A DNA stretch of 64,000 nucleotides, from assembly GCF_019279795.1 (NCBI RefSeq), contig NC_056727.1, forward strand, positions 1,209,676,077 to 1,209,740,076. Reading direction: 5' to 3'. The notes under the pieces were generated by a model, which saw nothing but the letters and a program-made list of their open reading frames with translations, searched no databases and was not told the DNA's origin. Origin of the DNA: Protopterus annectens (Eukaryota > Chordata > Ceratodontiformes > Protopteridae). Numbering within the stretch: the stretch's first letter is position 1; each line of letters starts with the position of its first letter. This document shows positions 1 through 10,966 of the stretch, piece by piece. Made by a program: the position numbers and the translations under genes.

Positions 1-132
1 GTATGCTATTCCATGAAAGCAGCAAGGGACTTGGGCAAGGTCACAACTTAGGGTAAACACCATGGTAGCGAAGAAAGGAGAAAGCAGGAATGTTGGCTTG
101 ATACAGTTTACTGGACTCAACACATCAAGGTG

Positions 133-519
133 GATGAAAGGGTCAATATTAGTTTATCGCAATACCACTGCAGCGAACACTGGATCACTGCCCCTAATTC
201 AGCAAAAATAGTTTCAGCAATTCGCTGAATTTAGAGAGGGCAAGTGAATATTTGCCCTACAGCACAACAGACAGACAGCTACGGAAATCGAACCCACCCA
301 AGTGGGAGGCTGCACCCCCTCACACTCTCAACTATATATATACCAACTCCAAGATCGCACTACAGTGGAAAAAACAGCAAAGTTGTGTTGTAGGGCAAGT
401 ATTTACTTGTCCTGGGTAAATTCAGCGAATCGCTAAATTGATTTTCGCTGAATTAGGGTAGATGATCCGCTGTTTGCTGCAATGGGAATGCGACAAACTA
501 ATACGGACCCAGATGAAAG
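133..519. repeat. Foldback / MITE-like element with 8-bp target duplication
   Basis: Positions 141-511 form an imperfect inverted repeat. The left arm (about 141-275) pairs with the right arm (about 370-511) over roughly 130 bp, leaving a spacer of about 95 bp. The outer arms share GGGTC, TATTAGTTT and TCGCA blocks. The octamer GATGAAAG lies directly outside both ends (133-140 and 512-519), as expected for a target-site duplication. Eight-base duplications are typical of hAT, Merlin and P-type DNA transposons. There is no transposase, so this would be a non-autonomous copy. The arms are clearly diverged, so it is old. Confidence 0.7.
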
Positions 520-1620
520 ACTTGAAGAAAGAGTAAAGGAGTAGGAGGAAAAGGGATATAACCGTAGGTGATCTTAATTTGTCAGGAGTACACTAGGAGA
601 TTGAGCCCAACAGCAGAAAGGGATTGAAGGGTGAGATCTTGGATTAGGAAGGGCTCTGACTGATACAGGATTGCACCACAAAGAAACTAATTTGTGTGGT
701 CCTAATTAGAGCACATGGATCAAGGATGTCCAGGAGAAAGAATTATTAGCAAATGGTGATCATGACACTATGCGATTTATGGCAGCAAAGCTAAGAATAC
801 AAAGATGGTATGGTACTCTTAGGAAGTTGATTCTGAACTGGGGAAACAAGGAGTATACAAGCAAGGAGGATGGGTATGAGATGGAGTTTTTCACAGCTAA
901 TGACAAGGATTTGAGATATAGGCAAAACAGGGAAAAAACATAAGAATGTGACCCTAGTGATTAATGTGAAACAGTGCATAAAAAGAGATGGTGGGGAGGT
1001 AGACAAGGCACAGTAAAAGGAAGCAAGTAGTGGAGGCAGTAAAGAAGCAAGTCAAATGAGCATTGACAAAATGGGTCCAAAAGGGAAAGACAGACTTTAA
1101 AAAAGCAGGAAGTGAGGAATATACCCAGCTAGACAGAGCAAATATACGTGGAATATCAAATAAGACATAGAATAGGAAGGTACTGAATGAAAGCAGTAAA
1201 TCAGTACTTCACCTTGGGAGAAGAGGGTGCCATTTTGGAAGTAAGGTGGTAGACAGATACAGAGGATAAAAGAGAAGACTGAGTAACAAAAATGCCCTAA
1301 AGACAGCTAAGTCAAAGTGCCCAGATGGACTGCCTCACCAGAATATGCAGAAATCTGTTCAAGTTGATGCAAATTCCCCTGAAAGACACCTTCAGCAAAT
1401 CACAGACCTCTGTAGAACAGCTTAAGGACTGGAAGACTGCAAGAAAGCTATCATAAATGCAGGGACAAATTACAAGCCCGTTACACTAAACAGTGGCAGA
1501 TGGCACAGAATGCCATTCAGAGAATCCTAAAAGAAAAAAAAAGTTTACTTTTCAGGTAGGACAACAACCTCAGAACCACTACCAGCATGGATTCATCACA
1601 AAGAATACAGGTGAGACAAA
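520..1620 (+). mobile_element. CR1-like LINE, left part (endonuclease and start of RT), degraded
   Basis: Conceptual plus-strand translation with many stops and frameshifts shows a CR1-type ORF2. A 'GDLNLSG' stretch near 570-590 resembles the endonuclease GDFN motif. It is followed by an inter-domain region, then 'CPDGLP' near 1318-1335 (RT 'GPDGI.P'), 'NYKPVTLNS' near 1470-1495 (RT 'NYRPVSL') and 'QHGFITK' just before 1615 (RT 'QHGF'). The frame is cut at 1620 by DIRS A1 and resumes at 7083. Family assignment is by motif only; the copy is long dead. Confidence 0.65.
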
Positions 1621-1816
1621 AGTACAGTTTTGTACCTACCATAAATGTAGATGTTCGAAGATCCACATTGCTGCAGTCCTTACACTTGGGTAGTCCGCTG
1701 TCCTCGGTCGGCCCGAATATCAAAGTATTAGGCTGACGTCGGTCAAGGCGCTTAAGACTGACATCAGGACGTCAGGGTACAAATGCGCATGACCGACGTC
1801 ATATCCTCAGTCTTTT
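1621..1816. repeat. A1 left ITR (element 3' end)
   Basis: This inverted copy of 6917-7082 carries an extra outermost stretch of about 30 nt (AGTACAG to about 1655) that the right ITR lacks. Several GACGTC motifs occur in it. Unlike the other A types, the alpha ITR shows no clear TATA box. Confidence 0.85.
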
Positions 1817-1990
1817 CTTGCCCCAGATGTCAGAAGACCCTAAAAAGAAAGGTCAAAACCAAAAGACAGCAAAAACAACCAACCACCCTTGCACTAATCA
1901 TATGTACAATATATACAATATCCACAATATTCACAACCCAAACCACACAACCGCCTCTAACTACAGAGGGGAAGGAGGGAGGGTAAATTG

Positions 1991-2090
1991 GACTGCAGCA
2001 ATGTGGATCTTGAACATCTACATTTATGGTAGGTACAAAACTGTACTATGTTCTTCATCTCACATTGCTGCAGTCCTTACACTTGGGTAG
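1991..2090. repeat. A1 internal complementary region (ICR)
   Basis: The left half is the reverse complement of the outermost ~57 nt of the left ITR. The right half is the reverse complement of the outermost ~42 nt of the right ITR. They meet at CTGTACT/ATGTTC, so the ICR spells the joined ends of a circle. In DIRS elements this region is thought to template circularisation of the cDNA. A purine-rich tract (GAGGGGAAGGAGGGAGGG) lies just to its left. Confidence 0.88.
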
Positions 2091-2124
2091 AATCCCAAAG
2101 CAGAGGTAAGGGAGGATGGCAAAA

Positions 2125-3117
2125 CTATAAAGCAGTAGGAGCTGCCAAAATGCCCTGTAAAATTGCAGTGGCAAAACCAGCCCTAGATTTAGAGTAAAGT
2201 GGAAGGTGGTAATGCTTAGAGAAAGTATGCACTGAACTCCAAGTAGCTGCCTCCAAAATATCTTTAGTTGCCACCCCTTAAAAAGCTGTAGAAGTGGCAG
2301 TAGCCCTAGTGGAATGAGGCCTAATCCCAGCTGGAATCTCCTTACCATGATGGGAATAACAGAAAGCAATACAAAACCCAATCCACTTAGAAATAGTTTG
2401 TTTTGACACAGGCTTGCCCTGAGAACCCAAAGCAAATGAAACAAATAACTGCTGAGACTGCCTGAACCCTTTAGTTCTGCTCAAATAATATCGCAACTGC
2501 CTGTGTATATCCAAAGTGTGCAAAATCTTTTCCCCTTTATTTTGGGGGTTTGCATAAAAGTAGGCAAATGAATAGTTTGGTTTAAAGCCACACGAGAAAC
2601 CACTTTAGGCATAAAGGAAGGATTAGTACGCAAAGATACCCTATCCTTATGGAAAATTAAGAAAGGCTCAACCGCCATAAGGGCCTGTAATTCAGAAACC
2701 CTTCTCGCAGAGGTAATGGCCAACAAAAAAGCAGTCTTCCATGATAAATATTTCAACTCGGCAGTAGCTGCAGGCTCAAAAGGTTGTAGAGTGAGTTTCT
2801 CCAACACAAAATTGAGATCCCAAGCAGGAGTAGGAGCTCTACGTGGGGGTCTTATATTCTTTGCCCCTCTAAGGAAATGCTTAAACAAAGGATGAGAAAA
2901 CAATGGTGGGTCACAGTCATAGTGAGCAGAAATTGCTGCAGCATGAACCTTAATAGAAGAGAAGGACAAACCTTTGTCCAGTAACTCAGTAAGATATTGA
3001 AGAGCCACACTTAAATTAGGCTTAGAAACATCAAATTCCTTTGCTGTACTCCAAAATAAAAATCTCTTCCATTTATCTGCGTACACTTTCCTTGTACTAG
3101 GCCTTCCATTCAAAACT
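2125..3117 (-). pseudogene. A1 tyrosine recombinase, broken
   Basis: The YR core starts with 'RPSTRKVYADKWKRF' (about 3070-3110), then a SAM-like N-domain ('GLSFSSIKVHAAAISAHY'), then the catalytic part with 'SARRVSEL' (catalytic Arg, about 2690), 'HSTR' (HxxR box, about 2320) and 'AATW...KHY' (Trp/His box and candidate nucleophile Tyr, about 2200-2240). A frameshift near 2550 and a stop at about 2278-2282, just after the HxxR box, cut it. Family role: integrates circular DIRS cDNA, replacing a DDE integrase. Upstream it is in one open frame with RT-RH (to 5186). Confidence 0.88.
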
Positions 3118-3145
3118 TGCTGTGGAAGCTGAGACCCTCCAGGGT

Positions 3146-5186
3146 TTAAAACAGAATATGCCAGGCTGTTAGGTGAAGAGAGTGAAGTTTGACATTGAGT
3201 AAATGACTGTTCTCCTGAGACAGCAGGTGTGGAATCGAAGGCAAAGGCCATGGAGGCTCCCGTACCGGACTTCTCAGTAATGGGTACCAGTGCTGTCGAG
3301 GCCAATCTGGAGCTATTAAAATCCTCTTTGGCTTGTCCTGTCTGACCTTCAGGAGTACCTTTGGGAGGAGAGGCAGAGGTGGAAAGGCATACACATGAAG
3401 ATTGCTCCAATTGAATGAAAGAGCATCCACTTTCCAAGCTGTGGGATGAAACCTTTTTGTGCAAAACTTTGGCAGCTGGTAGTTTAGTGGAGAAGCGAAC
3501 AGATCTATGTCTGGAGTTCCCCATAACACTGTCAATTTCTGAAATACATGAGGATCCAATTTCCACTCGTGGGGATCCATAATTTGTCTGCTCAACACAT
3601 CTGCTAAGGAGTTCTGTGCTCGGCAGAAACCTTGCCTGAAGATTCAGCTGTAAACTGAGAGCAGTCTCCCACAAAATCATTGCTTGTCTGCATAGAGGAT
3701 AAGAATGTTCCCCTTGCTTGTTGATGTACCACATGACAGTCGTGTTGTCTGTTAGAACCAACACCTGCCCTGGAAGAAGTAAATCCTTGAAAGCTATTAA
3801 TGCAAATTGGACTGCTAACATCTCCTTCAAGTTGATATGTAGATGTTGAAGTCTGGCAGGCCACGTGTCTTGTACCCACTTTCCATTTAGATGAGCTCCC
3901 CAAGCTTTGTCTGAGGCATCTGTCGTTAGAATCTGACTCGCCTCTGGTCGGGTCACAGAGAGTCCCTTGTTTAGGTGACATTCCTGAGCCCACCACAAAA
4001 ACTCCTTTTGAATGCAAGGTATTATCTGAATGACAGTGTCCATATCTTGGCAGTGCTGTGTCCATACATTTTTGAGATACCATTGTAGCTTCCTCATATG
4101 TAGTTTGGCATTGGGAAGCACCAGAATACAAGATGCCATAAACCCCAAGGCTTGAAGGACTGTCCTTGCAGTCAGCCTGGACTGATGAGACAATTGATGG
4201 AAGTAAAGAGAAAGATTCTTTTGTTTGTCCGGGGTCAAAAAGGCCATCTGGGACGCTGTATTCAGTCTCACACCCAGAAAGCACATGTCCTGAGAGGGTA
4301 CTAGACTGGACTTTATTTCGTTCACAGAATACCCCAGGCATCTTAGCACTGCTATCACATACTGTAAATGATGAAGATGTTCGTCCTTTTCTTGGGCCAG
4401 AATCAGGCAATCGTCCAAATAAGGATAGATCTGTATTCCTCTTAGCCTGAAGAAAGCTATCACTGGAGCCAGAACTTTCGTGAACACTCTGGGCGCAGTA
4501 GATAAGCCAAAGGGCAATGCAGAGAACTGATAACAAGAAGTCCCAGCCCGAAAACGCAGATACTTCCTGCAACTGAGCCTGATAGGAACATGAAGGTAAG
4601 CCTCCTTGAGATCCAGAGTCACCATCCAGTGATCTTTGCCCAGCAGAGGCAAAAGCTGTTGTAACGTCAACATTTTGAACTTGGGAATGTCCAGATATGT
4701 GTTGAGGATAGATAAATCCAAAATTGGTCTCCACGAGTTCCCCTTCTTTGGTACTAGGAACAGGCGAGAATAAAATCCTAGGCCCACTTCTGGTAGAGGG
4801 ACCGGTTGTATGGCCCCTATTTGAAGTAGCAGAGAAATTTGTTTGTGAGCCTCTAGTCTTTGCTGAGGAGGAACGTCTGGCATGCCTTTGAAAGGAGGCA
4901 AGGTATGGAAATAAAACTTGTAACCTTGGTGTATGATATCCAATACCCATCTGTCTTGAGTAATCAAACTCCAATTTTCCTTGAAGAGTGCCAACCTTCC
5001 TCCCAAAGGTGCTGCCAGGCAAGAAGGATCTGGCAGCTGAAAAGTTAGGTCATTGGGCCTGTTTACGAAAGGACTGGCCCCTGCCCTCACCCGAAGACTG
5101 TGCAGGTGAACTCCCCGTTCTAGGTCTGAAGGAACTCTGAGCTCTGCCCCTACCACGTCTAGATCTACCCCTAGACTGAGAATCAT
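3146..5186 (-). pseudogene. A1 pol: RT, RNase H and methyltransferase-like domain
   Basis: RT motifs: 'TLDLKEAY' (catalytic Asp, about 4600) and 'YLDD' (about 4408-4420). RNase H: 'TTDASDKAWGAH' (about 3910), 'HINLKEMLAV' (Glu) and 'LTDNTTVMWYINKQG' (about 3720-3765), so the D-E-D set is present. The last domain ('DLFAS' then 'YAFPPLPLLPKVLL' then 'LIAPDWPRQ', 3146-3598) matches the position of the N6-adenine-methyltransferase-like domain described in DIRS1. A 1-nt loss near 3612, shared with A9, sends the RT-RH frame into the YR frame, giving a single 901-codon RT-RH-YR reading (2481-5186) and leaving the last domain in a separate frame. The start overlaps the end of gag. Confidence 0.87.
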
Positions 5187-6771
5187 AAGAAGGATACGTC
5201 CACCCCTTAGCAGGCCAATTCCTACTAAACTTCGGAGGCTGAACTTGCAAAAAATCTTTAACAGCCTGCATAGACTTAGCCTTGTCTTCCATTTTCTTCA
5301 AGACTGACTCCACAGGTGAACCAAACAACGCATCAGACTGTAAAGGAGCATCCAAAATCCGTGTCTTAACATGGTCAGATAAATTCTGATCCCTCAGCCA
5401 GGCGTGCCTGCGAAGAACTGAACCAGTGGCAGCCACCCTAGACGAGGCCTGTACAGCATCAAAACCACATTGCAAAGAATGCTTACCCACCTGTTCCGAG
5501 ACATGCACCAAATCTTGTAATTCTTTACACTCAATGCCTTCCGCCAGAGCATCTACCTTAGACTTCAATTGAGAAAGAAGATAGTTTTGATATTTCAACA
5601 TGTGAAACTGGCAATTCAAAGCCCTCATAGCTAAGGTGGAAGAAGTATAGACTTTCTTTCCCCATCTATCCAAAGCTCTGGCCTCTTTATCTGGAGGAAC
5701 CGGATTTTTACAACAGAGGCCTTGACACCCTTAGGTCCCTGACTAACAGTTTCTGGGTCCGCCCTAGGACTCTTATAAAGATATTTATGAGCCTCAGGCA
5801 CCCTGTAATACCTATCCGGTTTAACAGGAGCAGGAGGCAAAGAATCAGGATTAAGTGAAGCCTCTGCAAACACATCTTCCACAACATCCAGAACAGGTGG
5901 TATAGCCAAAGGCCTATGCTGGGGCAAAAGCAAAAATTCCTAAGCCTTTTCCTGGAATCTGAGAAGTCCTGACCTTCTCACTTAAAAGGTTCCCTCATGA
6001 ATTGGAGAGTCTCTGAAAAGAAAAATCCTCTGGAGGAGAAGCAGAAGGAGTCAATCATCTGCATCAGAATCAGAATAAGGAGAGTACTCCTGCAAGTCTT
6101 CAGCCAAGACTCTGAAACATCCGAAGCCTGCTCAAAACTCCCCAACTCTGGTTCCACCCTAGGCCTCTTATCAGGAGGGGCAAAGAACCTCTAATCAAAG
6201 TAATTAAATCTTCTGCCATTTTAAGCATGTGCTTCTTGGGCACAGATCCTGTTGAACTAGGAGTGACACCAACAGAAGCTAAACCTGGCCTGCCTCTGGG
6301 AGAAGCCTTGGAAACAGAAGGAGAGGGCCTAACCACCCTAGGAAGGGAGGGAGTACAGTAACCTGAGAAGCCCCTTCAGCCTGACCTGCCTCCTGAGAGG
6401 CCACATCCTGCAATATCAAAGTCTCCCCTGGGACTCCAGAGAAGCCTCCGCGGAACCACCGGTTCCACTGACGCCTCTAAAGAACCGGCGTCCGCACGGA
6501 CGACTCTTCTTGCCTGGGTTTAGCTGCTTTGTCTTTGTGCTTCTTGAAGAAGCGGGCCGGAGCATCCGACGGCATATTATAATTGCACCGCTTCCGAAGA
6601 CCAACCTGGCACAATCTAACCTTCGCTAATAGTGCGCTTATTGAACCTAGCACAAAAGCGACACCCAACAACGCCGTGCTCAGGCCCCAAACAAGGAATA
6701 CACAAAGTATGATAATCCCTATGCGGTATCTGCTTCCCACAAGAAATACAGTTATTCACTTTTTCTGACAT
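5050..6771 (-). pseudogene. A1 gag, frameshifted
   Basis: I chose the start at 'MSEKVNNC' (ATG at 6771), which is conserved in all A copies. The N-terminus carries C-x2-C-x12-C-x2-C-x4-H-x4-C-x2-C, a likely zinc module. Next come a basic/Pro-rich stretch, 'KMAEDLITLIRG' (about 6200-6230), an acidic Ser/Glu region, 'PLAIPPVLD..EDVF', 'PVKPDRYYRVP', a helical segment ('KVYTSSTLAMRALNCQFHMLKYQ') and an RG-rich tail (5050-5190). At least three frame changes occur (near 6615, 6100-6000, 5680). The role as capsid/nucleic-acid-binding protein is inferred from position and composition. Confidence 0.8.
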
Positions 6772-6916
6772 CCGGTAAACCACTGAGGCAAGAAAAACTA
6801 AAATATTCCAACGGGTACTTAGCCAACTTTGACTCGGTCTGAAACTCCGAATTCGAAAAATTTCAGAACGCCGAACGGCACTTGCAACGCTGCTTCTGCA
6901 TCGGACCATGCGGCAA

Positions 6917-7082
6917 AAAAGACTGAGGATATGACGTCGGTCATGCGCATTTGTACCCTGACGTCCTGATGTCAGTCTTAAGCGCCTTGACCGACGTCAG
7001 CCTAATACTTTGATATTCGGGCCGACCGAGGACAGCGGACTACCCAAGTGTAAGGACTGCAGCAATGTGAGATGAAGAACAT
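6917..7082. repeat. A1 right ITR (element 5' end)
   Basis: Reverse complement of 1655-1816. It ends GAACAT without the 30-nt outer extension of the left ITR. It would act as the 5' promoter/UTR region for minus-strand transcription, but no TATA box is seen. Confidence 0.83.
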
Positions 7083-8230
7083 CCTGAGTCAGCATTATGG
7101 CTGCTTCAGAAGAAGTTGACGGGATTACTGGTAGATATCATCTACACAGACTTTACAGTGCTCTTTGACATGACTCAGTCCTGCAGAGATGACTGCTAGG
7201 AAAATGTCAGGTGTTGGTAATATATTTAAGATTGATGAACTGGAATACTGCATGCCTGAAGAGGAGAGAGAGTTATGGCCAAGAGGGTAAATGCCAGAAA
7301 TACAGTGATTAGTGGAGCAGCACAGGACTAAGTCCTGTGACTGGTACTCTGGTACACAGAGCAGGACTGACCACTTTACTGATGGCACAAAGACAGACGT
7401 AGCAGTGGAAGATGAGAGGAAGCTAAACAAGGACCTATAAATGCTGGCCAAGTAGATAGAAAGGTGGCAGCTGAGGTTCAGTGAAGACAATGCAAAAATG
7501 GCATTTGGGCGAAAACAACCATAATCTGAAGTGTCATCCTGAAGCCAAAGTACCGACAGCAACAGAGAAAGAAAAAGAATCTGAGGGTGCTAATCAAACC
7601 TGGACTGGACCACAAGGAACAGGCAGATGGCAATGACAGCAGCAAACAGAATGCTAGGGTGTATCCTCATAAGGGCAAATTCTACAATCTAAGAGGTAAT
7701 GTTTGAAGCTTTCCATGGCCATACTCAGGCCACAACTAAGTATAGTGTGCACTTCTCTAGGCTACAGAAAGTGATACAACTTCTAGAATAAATGCAGAGG
7801 AATAATACTAAAAGGGAGTGTGGATATAAGAGAAGGACAGGATCAGACAACAGGAGGTAGAGTTATTCTTTGTACAGACCAGAAGAGGAGGTAGAGTTAT
7901 TCTCTGTACAGACCAAAAGAGAAGTCAAACATGATATCAGTGCACACCATCATATAAAACGAGAGATATGAAGGGTCACTATGAATAATGGACAAGGCAA
8001 TGGCAGCCGACTATAAGGACCAAGTACTTCTTCATGATGAGGGCCAGGTATACATGGAATGGACTATAAAATGGGAATTAAGAGCAACTCCACTGAGGCA
8101 TTCACAGGGGAGTGGGAGAGGTGGAAAAATGGTGAAGATGATGACAGAGTGAAGGATGTAAGTATTAACTGTATTTAAAGGTTAGACCAGATATGCTTTA
8201 CATCAGAAGGGGACAGCCTATATGATGTAC
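7083..8230 (+). mobile_element. CR1-like LINE, right part (RT palm to thumb), degraded
   Basis: The LINE interrupted at 1620 continues here. 'VDIIYTDF...LFD' (7128-7170) matches the RT 'VDVIYLDFSKAFD' block. Then follow 'ERWQLRFSEDNAKMAFG' (about 7458-7510, 'WQM.FN..KC.VM..G') and 'EKNLRVLIK' (about 7575-7600, 'E+DLGV'). The order and spacing agree with the left part, so A1 is an insertion in this LINE. Stops and frameshifts are frequent. The 3' end is not sharply defined. Confidence 0.62.
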
Positions 8231-8924
8231 TGTTTGTTAACCAAGTAAGTGGACTGGTCTAAAACAGACCTTTTCACACCAAACTCAGTATACAGCAGGA
8301 AGATTTAAAATGCAGTCAAACTAGAAAATATGTGTGTCATTAATGCAAAGATTCAAACAAATACAGCTCTGGCAGTGTATCTAAACTAGGTGTGCAATAA
8401 TGCAAATTAGCATAAATACATGGGTAAAACTTCTAGTACTACAAAATGTCAGCTATCAGCTTACAGCATCATACTGTACAAAGCATGGAAGAAAGAATCA
8501 AATGGCAACTACAGAACCATTGCAGCAAGTGTGGTAACAGTATTACCTAGCAACTCGGTAGAACAGCTTCAGTAGTGTAGCCTTTGTGGCAGGATTCTGC
8601 CATAAAACCATCTAATAAGAATTAAGGCATAACACAGTCCTCCACATATTAGTAAACAGACCTTACATGGTAAAGGTGTGATTAACTTTGGGAGTATTTC
8701 ACATTTGCAACCCACTCTGTGGGTAAGGTAGCGAAAGAGTGATTACCTGAAGTACTTCAGGCTATCTTAGAAGGCAAAAATAGCCAATAAAGAGTCTAGA
8801 AAATTCTCACCACCACCACCCCTCCCATCTTCTACATGGGGTAGGGTGGTGCGTCAATTGTAGCCATAACTCTCAATTCAATGTCACTCTTACCTTCTTT
8901 GACAGTCATGCCTGACTGTTGCAG
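8231..8924. other. Intergenic sequence, possible RT scrap
   Basis: No convincing gene. A short plus-strand reading near 8485-8530 ('GNYRTIAASVV') resembles the RT 'NYRPIALTSV' block and may be a leftover of another LINE; this is weak. Otherwise AT-rich sequence without clear repeats. Confidence 0.3.
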
Positions 8925-9013
8925 GTTTTTATTTTATTTTACATTTATTAACCGGGATAGTCCACTGGACATAGGTCCATTTTCAGTGGAGGCCGGGGGA
9001 AGAAAAGCATCAC

Positions 9014-9020
<7 letters not shown>

Positions 9021-9067
<47 letters not shown>
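9021..9067. repeat. (AT)n microsatellite
   Basis: An almost pure AT dinucleotide run lies directly beside the 3' end of the L2-like LINE, a common place for tail-seeded microsatellite growth. Confidence 0.95.
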
Positions 9068-9069
<2 letters not shown>

Positions 9070-9339
9070 TATAATATATCGGATATGGAAATTACAGTCA
9101 AATTCAGTTAGACATAATTCAAATAGAATATACAGACATAACACAATTGGTAAAACAAAGAAATAATACATCACTACTAGAGTCTCAAGTCTAAGACAAC
9201 ATCCACATAACTGCAAGAGTGACGTGCAGGACAACAGCTACATAAAGATTGTTAAAGTCTAAGCAAGAACAAATTACCATCTTTACTCTATCGTATGTAC
9301 TTGTACAGTCCTAGGACCTACACCTACTAACACAACTTG

Positions 9340-10960
9340 AAGTGTAAGAATAGTCAGCTAAGAGCAGGAGTGGCGAGTATAGCGGAGGAGGGTCTAACTT
9401 GGTGTAGTACAGGAGCATAGCCAGTTTTTACAGAGAAGGGTTTTTAATGATTTTTAAACTGTGTGAAGGAAGTGACAGTAGGTATATGACTGGGTAGAGC
9501 ATTCCAAATTTTAGATACATAATTAGAGAACAGGGACTCCCCTGCTATATTATTAGATTTAGTTACTTTAGGAATAAATTTGTTACTGGAGTGGAGTCCC
9601 TATTATTGGAGTGGAGGTGAAGTAAGTTTTGTAATGCAGAGTTTTTTTTTCTGGTTGAAACAGAATTTTATAGGGCAGAGAGAGTTGAATGCAGTGTAAG
9701 AGTTGGGGGCGTTACAGCCAGCTGAGCTGCCTCAAGGATGAGCAGTGGTGAGATCTAACTGGGGAGTCTGAGACAAATCTAGCTATTTTGTTGTAGCAGA
9801 AGTCAAGCTTTTCTAAGGTTGGTAAGAATATGTGAGGCATAGAGGAGGGAAGAAACAAGGTGAATGTGGGATATGGTTGCTTTTGTTTGTTGGGTAAGGA
9901 ATTGTCAATTTCTATAGAGGGTACCTAGTTTTTTTGTGGACTTTCTTAATGGTCTGGGAGATGTGAATATCAAATCTTAGATTATCAATCTCTACACCAG
10001 TGAGTTTGTTGTGCTCTGTGGGAGAGAGAGAGTAGTTTTGTTGCTGGACAGAATATTAAAGGTGGTAGTTAATGAGGTGGCCCTAGTAGGTTTAAAAAGC
10101 AGTAGCTTGGTTTTAGCAGGGTTAAATATAAATTGGATAGCCATGCTTCAATACAGAGAAAAGATACTCGTGTTAATGTGTGAAGTTTCTGTTGTAAGGA
10201 AGCTGCACAAATCAACGTAGAATCATCTGCGTATTGTACGACAGATGTATTGTGAGTGGTGTAATAGAGCTTGTTGGTATAGAGGGTGAAAAGCAATGGG
10301 CCTAATATGGAACCCTGGGGTACACCAAGGGTGACTGGAAGAAGAGGTCAGAGTTCTTGCTGCTACAAAACTGCTTGCTGACGGCCAGGCTATGGAGGAT
10401 TGAGATGGTGATAATTCAGATAGGTCTTTGCTAAGTATGTCATGTCTGACCATATCAAAGGCCTTTGATGGGTCAAGAAAGGTGGCAGAAACATATTTAC
10501 CATTATTTCTATGAGTGTTTACTATATTGGTGAAGGACAAAAGGGCAGTGTGCTGAGTGTTTGACAGGAGTTTGTGTGTATGCAAGTAGTCTATCATTTG
10601 AGATTGTATGCACCTTTCTAGGATTTTTGCTAAAGGGGATAGTAGCGCTACTGGTCAGTAGTTGGTAAGTTCTGTGGAGTTACCTCCTTGATATAGGGGG
10701 ATTATAGGAGATATTTTCCACATTTTGGGGACAATGGCTTCTGAAAGGGATCTATTAATGTGAATGGCTACAGGGTAGGCCACTGCATCGGCAGAATATT
10801 TAGGAATTCCCCTGGTAACTTGTCCGAAGCCAAAGTAGTGGGCTTAAGTTTTTTGAGTTTTTTTTTTATCCAATCTATAGTGACAGGTTGGAATTGCAAG
10901 GAGCTATTCTTTATGCGAGTAGTACGGGGTTCAAAGGAGTGGGGGTTGTTGATTTATCTG
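9340..10960 (-). pseudogene. RT of the L2-like LINE, broken
   Basis: Palm motif A 'FLDPSKAFD' lies at about 10445-10480 and motif C 'YADD' at about 10230-10243, in two different frames (10223-10597 and 10069-10296), so there is a frameshift between them. The thumb/C-terminal part (9340-10069) has multiple stops. The expected function was target-primed reverse transcription. No endonuclease domain remains. Confidence 0.68.
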
Positions 10961-10966
10961 TTGGTT

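Larger units (their letters stand above)
1621..7082 (-). mobile_element. DIRS-A1: full-length DIRS-like YR retrotransposon (alpha type)
   Basis: Both termini are present: it begins AGTACAGTTTTG and ends GAACAT, with ITRs at 1621-1816 and 6917-7082 and an ICR at 1991-2090. Gene order on the minus strand is gag, pol (RT-RH-MT-like), YR. It sits inside the CR1-like LINE. Joining the flanks (...GACAAA / CCTGAG...) restores the LINE reading with no target duplication and no visible loss. Length is 5,462 bp. The element is defective: gag is frameshifted, and YR has a frameshift and a stop. It is the sister type of A9. Confidence 0.93.
8925..10966 (-). mobile_element. L2-like LINE, 5'-truncated, degraded
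   Basis: On the minus strand the RT reads from about 10960 down to about 9340. The 3' end near 8930-8990 has an A-rich tail (TAAATGTAAAATAAAATAAAA-like) preceded by a conserved GGACTATCCCGGTTAAT block. Translation with stops and a frameshift gives 'KISPIIPLY', 'NY.PVALLSPLAKILE', 'SATFLDPSKAFD' and 'QYADDSTL', the order of an L2/CR1-group RT. The stretch 9070-9340 is 3' UTR. The upstream end abuts a different LINE at about 10966. Confidence 0.7.

Noticed and set aside
8881..9111. ORF with alternating Ile-Tyr run
   Set aside because: Translation of the AT microsatellite.
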